This document shows, in pieces, positions 58,620 to 64,000 of a stretch of DNA of 64,000 bases; the stretch's first letter is position 1; each line of letters starts with the position of its first letter. Below the pieces are notes generated by a model. The model had not been told where the DNA came from. It searched no databases and worked only from the letters and a program-made list of their open reading frames with translations. This DNA comes from Lichenihabitans sp033947565 (GTDB lineage: Bacteria > Pseudomonadota > Alphaproteobacteria > Rhizobiales > Beijerinckiaceae), in NCBI RefSeq assembly GCF_033947565.1, contig NZ_JARPVX010000001.1, positions 1 through 64,000 on the forward strand, in the 5' to 3' direction. The translations under genes and the position numbers were made by a program.

Positions 58620-59375
58620 ATGTCGCCGCAATTGCTTGTCACAGCCGCCATCCTGGTGATCGGCGACGAGATCCTGTCAGGACGCACCAAAGACAAGAAC
58701 ATCGGCCACATCGCCGAACATCTCACGCGCATGGGCATCGAGGTGCGCGAGGTGCGCGTCGTGCCCGACGTCGAAGCCGAGATCGTGGCAGGGCTCGACG
58801 CCCTGCGGCACCGCTACGACTACGTGCTCACCACTGGGGGCATCGGCCCGACCCACGACGACATCACGGCCGACAGCGTCGCAAAGGCGCTCGGCGTCGC
58901 GATCGACGAGGATCCGCGCGCGATCGCGCTGCTGCTCGAGCGCATCAAGCCCGAGGACCTGAACACGGCGCGCCGCCGCATGGCCCGCATTCCCCACGGG
59001 GCCGAGCTGATCCAGAACCCGATCTCCAAGGCACCCGGCTTCATGATCGGCAACGTCATCGTCATGGCGGGCGTGCCGAACATCATGCAGGCGATGCTGG
59101 ACGACGTGACGCCGCGGCTGCGCACCGGCACGCCCCTGACGATCGAGACCGTGGAGGCGCTCGGCCTGCCCGAGGGCGCCTATGCGGCGGCGCTCGCCGG
59201 CGTGGCGGCGGCGCGTCCCGAAACGTCGATCGGCTCGTATCCGTCCTATCGCGACGGCATCTTTCACAATCAGATCGTCGTGCGCGGCCGCGACCCCGCC
59301 GCGGTGGCAACCGTCAAGGCCGAGATCCTCGCAGCCCTCGCGACGATCCCTGGCGCCCGCGTGGCGCAAGCCTGA
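58620..59375 (+). CDS. CinA-type molybdopterin-binding domain protein
   Basis: A 251-residue protein of the competence/damage-inducible CinA N-terminal family: VIGDEILSGRTKDKNIGHIAEHL, VLTTGGIGPTHDDITADSVAKALG and PGFMIGNVIVMAGVP. The fold is that of molybdopterin-binding MoaB, but single-domain CinA-N homologues often have nucleotide pyrophosphatase roles (ADP-ribose). The C-terminal deamidase domain is absent. The gpt gene begins 17 bases later, probably in one operon. Confidence 0.88.
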   Translation: MSPQLLVTAAILVIGDEILSGRTKDKNIGHIAEHLTRMGIEVREVRVVPDVEAEIVAGLDALRHRYDYVLTTGGIGPTHDDITADSVAKALGVAIDEDPRAIALLLERIKPEDLNTARRRMARIPHGAELIQNPISKAPGFMIGNVIVMAGVPNIMQAMLDDVTPRLRTGTPLTIETVEALGLPEGAYAAALAGVAAARPETSIGSYPSYRDGIFHNQIVVRGRDPAAVATVKAEILAALATIPGARVAQA

Positions 59376-59392
59376 ACCGAAGGACTTCACGA

Positions 59393-59896
59393 ATGAGCGA
59401 ACCGCTGGCGCCCAAGGCCTTTCCGGTCAGCTGGGATCAGTTCCACCGCGATGCCCGCGCGCTCGCTTGGCGGCTCAGCGCCAGCGGGCCGTTCGACGCC
59501 ATGGTGTGCATCACCCGTGGCGGGCTCGTGCCGGCCGCCATCGTGTCGCGCGAGCTCGGCATCCGGTTGATCGAGACCGTCTGCATCGCCAGCTACCACG
59601 ACTACCAGACCCAGGGCGGCCTGCAGGTGATCAAGACGGTCGCCGACACCGTTCGAGCCCTCGACCGGGGCAGCAAAGTGCTGGTGGTCGACGATCTGGT
59701 GGACACAGGCAAAACCGTGCAGATGGTGCGCGAGATGTTGCCGGGCGCGCATTACGCCACGGTCTACGCCAAGCCGCTGGGGCGGCCGCTCGTTGACACC
59801 TTCATCACGGAGGTGTCGCAAGACACCTGGATCTATTTTCCTTGGGACCTCGGCTATTCGTTTCAGCCGCCCATCGCCCACGGAACGCAAGGCTGA
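59393..59896 (+). CDS. gpt: Xanthine phosphoribosyltransferase
   Basis: A 167-residue purine salvage enzyme making XMP/GMP from bases and PRPP. The PRPP loop is VLVVDDLVDTGKTV (about residues 98-111). It also has the hood motif CITRGGLVPAAI and the WIYFPWDLGYSF C-terminal base-binding block characteristic of Gpt. ATG 59393 follows GAAGGA. The length matches the family. Confidence 0.9.
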   Translation: MSEPLAPKAFPVSWDQFHRDARALAWRLSASGPFDAMVCITRGGLVPAAIVSRELGIRLIETVCIASYHDYQTQGGLQVIKTVADTVRALDRGSKVLVVDDLVDTGKTVQMVREMLPGAHYATVYAKPLGRPLVDTFITEVSQDTWIYFPWDLGYSFQPPIAHGTQG

Positions 59897-59958
59897 AGCA
59901 CCAAGGATCGATCCGGCTTGCCGCTTGCGGGATGCCGGTGCAATAAGCGGCCCGGCTC

Positions 59959-60045
59959 GCGGACGTGGTGGAACTGGTAGACACATGGGACTTAAAATCC
60001 CCCGCCTTCACCGGCGTACGGGTTCGATTCCCGTCGTCCGCACCA
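59959..60045 (+). tRNA. tRNA-Leu (TAA)
   Basis: An 87-base class II tRNA. The acceptor GCGGACG pairs with CGTCCGC and is followed by A and encoded CCA. The anticodon loop CTTAAAA contains TAA, flanked by GGGA/TCCC. The variable arm CGCCTTCACCGGCG and T-loop GGTTCGATTCC are in place. Confidence 0.96.
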
Positions 60046-60152
60046 CTGGCCCCGCGTTCTACCAGACTGCGGCATGCTGGCGGCGCACCGAACGCGCCAC
60101 CTTTCAGCCCCAACGCTGACGTGAATTTTTGAGATCCCGGTCGTCCTCCCGA

Positions 60153-60590
60153 ATGGCGCTGCAGGTGCCGTTCGATGCTTCGCCGGACCCAGCCGCCTCG
60201 CCCCGACCCATGCCCATCGATATTGATCCGATCGTGCAGTCCTTGCATGTGCTGCTGCTCGCCGCTGTTCCGCATGCCGAGCAGCAGGCCACACAGTCGA
60301 ACAGGACGGCCGCGGCGCGACTGCGCCTGCTCGGTCGCACCACCAATGTGTCGACCGCCGAGGCGCGCCTCGGCGCCTTGTTGTCCGACCCCCTCGGAGC
60401 GGCGTTCCGGCAGGCGATCCGCGATCTCGGCGCCGCCCTCTTCGCCATGGACGGCACGACGACCCTGATGCGTTACGCTTCCGAGCTGCTGCTCGACATG
60501 GCGCCGGCCGAGTTTGCCGCCCGGGCCAACCTGCTGGATCAGGCCTGGCACGGGCTGGGACAGGCTCAGGACCTCTGGATCGGTTACTGA
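60153..60590 (+). CDS. Hypothetical protein, 145 aa
   Basis: A predicted 145-residue soluble, mostly helical protein rich in Ala and Leu, with no membrane segment, Cys or known motif. Start choice is weak: ATG 60153 and ATG 60210 are both possible and neither has a clear ribosome-binding site. The upper strand was chosen because its translation is balanced and amphipathic, while frames on the other strand are Arg/Ser-rich. It precedes the repeat-protein gene by about 185 bases on the same strand; any link is positional. Confidence 0.45.
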   Translation: MALQVPFDASPDPAASPRPMPIDIDPIVQSLHVLLLAAVPHAEQQATQSNRTAAARLRLLGRTTNVSTAEARLGALLSDPLGAAFRQAIRDLGAALFAMDGTTTLMRYASELLLDMAPAEFAARANLLDQAWHGLGQAQDLWIGY

Positions 60591-60775
60591 CGCGCGGACC
60601 ACCGGCCTCGCTTCACGCCAGCTTCCCGCAAGGCCGGCCAGCCAGACTCATGCAATCGCAACCTCATCGGATGGCGATTCGCAGGGTGTGAGAACGTGGA
60701 AGATTGTCCCACATTAGGGCGAACAGGGTGGGGCGAGACCCGGCATGAAGAACCAAGCGCAGGCGTGATCCGACC

Positions 60776-63700
60776 GTGACGTCCATCCTTGCCTCGATGA
60801 CGCCGGCTCAGATTGCCCGGCTGGCCACCACAACGATCCAGGACTTCACGACCACCGACGTCGAGAGCTTCGAAACCACCGAGGTCGCGAGCCTCACCGC
60901 GACGGAGTTGAACGCGTTCAGCTCGGAAAATCTGCAGGCCTTGTCGGCCACCCAGGTGGCGGCCATCACGCCGAATGCCCTCGCGGGGTTGTCGCTGTCG
61001 AGCTTCACCGTGCTGGCCGATGACGATCTCGCGGCCTTCACGACCCGGCAGATGGCAGGTCTGACCGGCCAGGAGCTGAATGCGCTCGACACCGGCGAGG
61101 TGCAGTCCCTCAGCCTGACGCAGTTGAACGCGTTGCTTCGGACGCAGATCACCAGCCTCGCCACAACCAGCGTGACGCGGCTGAGCGCAACCCAGATCGG
61201 CGGCCTGACATCGACGCAGGTCGGCAGCTTCGTGACCGCCCAGTTGAACAGTTTGCTGGTCAACCAGATGCTGGCGCTCGACGTGACCGATCTGGTGGCC
61301 ACGCAGATGTCGGGCCTGAACGCCACCGAAATCCAGTCCATGTCGGCCACCCAGGTCGGGGCGCTGTCGGCGACGCAGCTTTCGGCCCTGTCGGCCAACG
61401 GCCTGAATGCCCTGAGCGCGACCGAGATCGCCGCATTGACGGCCACCCAACAGGCGGGGCTGACCGCCACCCAGGTCGGGCAGCTCACCACCACGGCGCT
61501 CGACGCGCTCACCGCGACCGAGATCGCGGCGCTGTCGACCCGCCAGCTGCAGGCGCTCACGGCCGCACAGATCACCAGCCTGTCGAGCGTTCAGGTTCAG
61601 GGGCTCGACGTCACCCTGCTGACGATGGCCCAGGTGGCGCAATTGAGCACCACGGCTTTCAACAACCTTGCGGCCAGCCAGGTCGCGGCCTTGTCGGCCA
61701 TCCAGGTGCGGTCGCTGTCGACCACGAACCTGAACAGCCTCGCCACCGCTGCCCTCCAGGGGCTCACGACCACCCAGGCGGCCGGCCTCACACCGACGCA
61801 GCTGGCGGGCTTGACCGATGCGACACTGGGCTCCTTTACGACCACGCAGCTCGCGGCCCTGAGCACGGTCCAGCAGCAAGGTCTCACCGCCAGCCAGCTG
61901 ACCGATCTTGCGACCAGCATGATTCAGGCCCTCGCGGTGAGCGACTTCAGCACCGCTCAGATGGGGGCTCTGAGCGCGACTGCGATCGGCAACCTTTCGG
62001 CCGGTCAGGTCGCCGGCATGGCCGCGAGCCAGATCGGCGCCCTCAGCACAACGACGCTCAACGCCCTGACGGCCCCCGAAACGGCCGGTTTGACCACCCT
62101 TCAGGCGGCCGGCCTGACGCCTCGGCAGATGGCGAACCTGTCCGACCCTGCGCTGGCGGCCCTGACCACATCCGTCATGGCCACCCTGACCAGCGCGCAG
62201 GTGCAGGGCCTGACCACGACCCAGCTGACCAACCTGAGCGGCACCGCCTTGGCGGCCATCAACGGGGCCACCTTCTCGACCACCCAGATGGCGTCGCTCG
62301 GCAGCATCACGCTGATCACCTTGTCGGCGACGCAGTTCGGCGCCCTGAATTCGACGCTGGTGGGCGCCTTGACGACCACCACCTTGAGTGCGCTCGATGC
62401 GGCGACCATCCAGGCCTTGACCATCACCCAGGTGGGCGGCCTTCAAGCGACGCAACTGGCCGGGCTTACCGACACGGTGCTGGCCGAGGTGACGACGACG
62501 CAGCTCGCCGTGCTGACGTCGACCCAGATCGCCGGCCTCAACACCACGCAGATCGCGGATCTCGCCACGACGGGGTTGCAGGCCCTCACGGCATCCCGCA
62601 TCGCAACCACGCAGATATCCGGGCTGGCGATCGATACGCTGCAAGCCATGACGGCGACGCAGCTCGCAAGCCTGACGGCGACGCAGATCGCCGCCGTCTC
62701 CACCACGGTGCTGAACGGTTTCGACACGAGCCATCTCCAGGCCTTCACGACCACTCAGCTGGGCGGCATGACCAGCACCCAGGTGGCGGGGCTGAGCGAC
62801 ACGGCCCTGGCGGGATTGAGCACGGTCCAGCTGAACGCCCTGACCGCGGCGCAAGTGTATGGCCTGACGTCCACGCAATTGACCGACATGAGCGCGGCGA
62901 CCCTCAACGCCCTCACGGCCACGTCTTTGTCGACCAGCCAGATCGCCTCTTTGAGCGCGACAGCGCTCGGCAATCTTTCCACCACGAACGTCGCCACCCT
63001 GACGGCCACCCAGGTGGCGGCCCTGAGCACCACCGGGATCGGCGAGCTCGGACTCGATCAGGTGGCGGTGCTGACCCCCACCCAGATGGCGGCGCTGACC
63101 AGCACGGAAACCTCCGCCCTGACGTCGAGCCAGATCGCCACGCTGAGCACGAGGCAGCTGCGGGCGCTGACCCGAACAGGAAGCAGCGGCCTGACCGACA
63201 CCCAGGTGGCGGCCCTCAGCACCGCCCAGGCGCAAAGCCTGACGGTGACGCAGATGAACGGTCTGTCCACCACCGGGGCGAGCGGCTTGACCGCAACGGT
63301 GCTGGACGCGCTGACCAGCACGCAGGTGGCGGCGCTTTCGGCCGCCGGCGCTTCAGGCTTGACCGGCACGCAGATCGCCGGCCTGTCGGCCACCCAGATC
63401 TCCTGGATCGGCACCACCGGCGTCAGCGGCTTCGCCACCACGGCCGTGACGGCCTTCAACACCACGCAACTTCAGGGCCTGACGACCCAGCAGGTCGCGT
63501 CTCTCAACACCACGGCGGTCGGGTCCCTCACGTCGGACGAGATGGCGGCGCTGACGCCCACGCAGATCGCTGCCCTCACGACCACGCAGGTCAGAACCCT
63601 TGTCGACACGCAGGTGTCGGAGCTGTCGGCGGCGCAACTGCAGGCCTTGTCGCGGGTGCAGGTCGCGGCCTTGTCGACCACCGGCATCGGCGGCCTCGAC

Positions 63701-64000
63701 ACGGGTCAGCTCGGCGCTTTGGCGACAACCCAGATCAATGCCCTGACCTCCACCGAAACCGCGTCCCTGGCCGACAGCCAGATCGTGGCGCTCACGGCCA
63801 CCCAGGTGGCGGCCCTGAGCACATCGGGGATCAGCGGCCTGACGGCATCGCTGGTGGCCGACCTGAGCCTCGCGCAACTCGCCGCCCTCCAGACCGCACA
63901 GATGGCCAAGCTGACGTCGAGCGCCCTTGGCGGGCTCGCGTCGTCGCAAGTAGCGGCCCTGACAGCGACGCAGCTAAACGCCCTGGTGACCTCCCAGGTG
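60776..64000 (+). CDS. Octapeptide-repeat protein, 5' part (partial)
   Basis: An uninterrupted reading frame from GTG 60776 (alternative ATG 60797) to the last base of the window: 1075 codons and no stop. After about ten residues it is built from degenerate eight-residue units L-[TS]-x-x-[QE]-[ILV]-x-x (for example LTATQVAA, LSTTQLAA), giving room for about 130 units. It is Thr/Ser/Ala/Leu/Gln-rich, with no Cys in the portion read and very few charged or aromatic residues. T-x-x-Q is a helix-capping box as in LTxxQ proteins, so each unit may start a short helix, or the whole may be a solenoid. There is no signal peptide; such giant proteins are often secreted adhesins. Repeats differ at the DNA level, so they are old. 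Confidence 0.8.
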   Translation, partial: MTSILASMTPAQIARLATTTIQDFTTTDVESFETTEVASLTATELNAFSSENLQALSATQVAAITPNALAGLSLSSFTVLADDDLAAFTTRQMAGLTGQELNALDTGEVQSLSLTQLNALLRTQITSLATTSVTRLSATQIGGLTSTQVGSFVTAQLNSLLVNQMLALDVTDLVATQMSGLNATEIQSMSATQVGALSATQLSALSANGLNALSATEIAALTATQQAGLTATQVGQLTTTALDALTATEIAALSTRQLQALTAAQITSLSSVQVQGLDVTLLTMAQVAQLSTTAFNNLAASQVAALSAIQVRSLSTTNLNSLATAALQGLTTTQAAGLTPTQLAGLTDATLGSFTTTQLAALSTVQQQGLTASQLTDLATSMIQALAVSDFSTAQMGALSATAIGNLSAGQVAGMAASQIGALSTTTLNALTAPETAGLTTLQAAGLTPRQMANLSDPALAALTTSVMATLTSAQVQGLTTTQLTNLSGTALAAINGATFSTTQMASLGSITLITLSATQFGALNSTLVGALTTTTLSALDAATIQALTITQVGGLQATQLAGLTDTVLAEVTTTQLAVLTSTQIAGLNTTQIADLATTGLQALTASRIATTQISGLAIDTLQAMTATQLASLTATQIAAVSTTVLNGFDTSHLQAFTTTQLGGMTSTQVAGLSDTALAGLSTVQLNALTAAQVYGLTSTQLTDMSAATLNALTATSLSTSQIASLSATALGNLSTTNVATLTATQVAALSTTGIGELGLDQVAVLTPTQMAALTSTETSALTSSQIATLSTRQLRALTRTGSSGLTDTQVAALSTAQAQSLTVTQMNGLSTTGASGLTATVLDALTSTQVAALSAAGASGLTGTQIAGLSATQISWIGTTGVSGFATTAVTAFNTTQLQGLTTQQVASLNTTAVGSLTSDEMAALTPTQIAALTTTQVRTLVDTQVSELSAAQLQALSRVQVAALSTTGIGGLDTGQLGALATTQINALTSTETASLADSQIVALTATQVAALSTSGISGLTASLVADLSLAQLAALQTAQMAKLTSSALGGLASSQVAALTATQLNALVTSQV

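Noticed and set aside
60584..63235. 883-aa open frame on the minus strand
   Set aside because: It is the mirror of the 24-base-period repeat gene: Arg/Gly/His-rich with no fold-like pattern. The plus frame is open for the whole stretch and reads as clean octads.
60776..64000. CRISPR array or DNA tandem repeat
   Set aside because: The 24-base periodicity is at the protein level; neighbouring units differ in nucleotide sequence and there are no spacers.

Overview
The window is GC-rich, densely coded chromosomal DNA from an alphaproteobacterium, most likely of the order Hyphomicrobiales (Rhizobiales). This is inferred from the high G+C at third codon positions, a Usg-family gene, a class II NrdJ-type ribonucleotide reductase, a bcsA-bcsB-bcsZ cellulose operon without bcsC, a Zur-linked metal ABC operon, and many GTGA/ATGA overlaps between operon genes. 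Family-level placement (Beijerinckiaceae/Methylobacteriaceae-like) is only a guess.

Layout. 1-7161: the right end of a prophage or phage remnant (a small secreted peptide, a small protein, an 832-aa virion protein with a lysozyme-like segment, and a 1332-aa internal-virion-type protein). It is followed by a YgiN-like monooxygenase and tRNA-Glu. 7.9-13.5 kb: M29 aminopeptidase, arginase, and a LacI-type regulator divergent from a hydroxypyruvate-isomerase-like gene and an iolG-like dehydrogenase, with a perfect operator palindrome between them. 13.8-17.2 kb: a divergent NrdJ that keeps the radical cysteine but has lost one reducing cysteine, overlapping a 66-aa gene. 17.4-21.5 kb: GST, a PAS-GGDEF-EAL protein and a luciferase-like oxidoreductase. 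21.7-29.9 kb (minus strand): cellulose synthesis (bcsA, bcsB, bcsZ, a TPR protein) followed by a VPLPA/PEP-CTERM surface protein. 30-36.2 kb: a TetR regulator divergent from a two-adaptor RND efflux operon. 36.2-40.8 kb: an osmoprotectant-type ABC importer with a P-loop kinase. tRNA-Ser follows. 41.2-44.9 kb: a Dabb protein and znuACB facing zur across a Zur-box-like palindrome. 44.9-51.4 kb: a DadA-like oxidase, then a run of molybdenum-hydroxylase maturation genes (coxG-like, SDR, Cys-cluster protein, two XdhC/CoxI pieces, a molybdopterin-binding protein and a MobA-like transferase), then usg. 51.4-53 kb: radC and map. 53.5-57.2 kb: a KaiC-like ATPase, hybrid histidine kinase and GAF protein, all overlapping. 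57.2-60.1 kb: an esterase remnant, FkbM methyltransferase, cinA-type protein, gpt and tRNA-Leu. 60.8 kb to the edge: the start of a very long protein built from eight-residue L-[TS]-x-x-[QE]-[ILV]-x-x repeats, open to the last base.

How parts connect. BcsA carries a PilZ domain, so the GGDEF-EAL protein 7 kb away could feed it c-di-GMP. The Zur palindrome would repress znuACB under zinc sufficiency. The Mo-hydroxylase maturation genes imply a partner enzyme elsewhere, because no catalytic subunit lies in the window. The best candidates for undescribed biology are the octad-repeat giant protein, the cysteine-lacking NrdJ with its small overlapping partner, and the KaiC-like/kinase/GAF operon.
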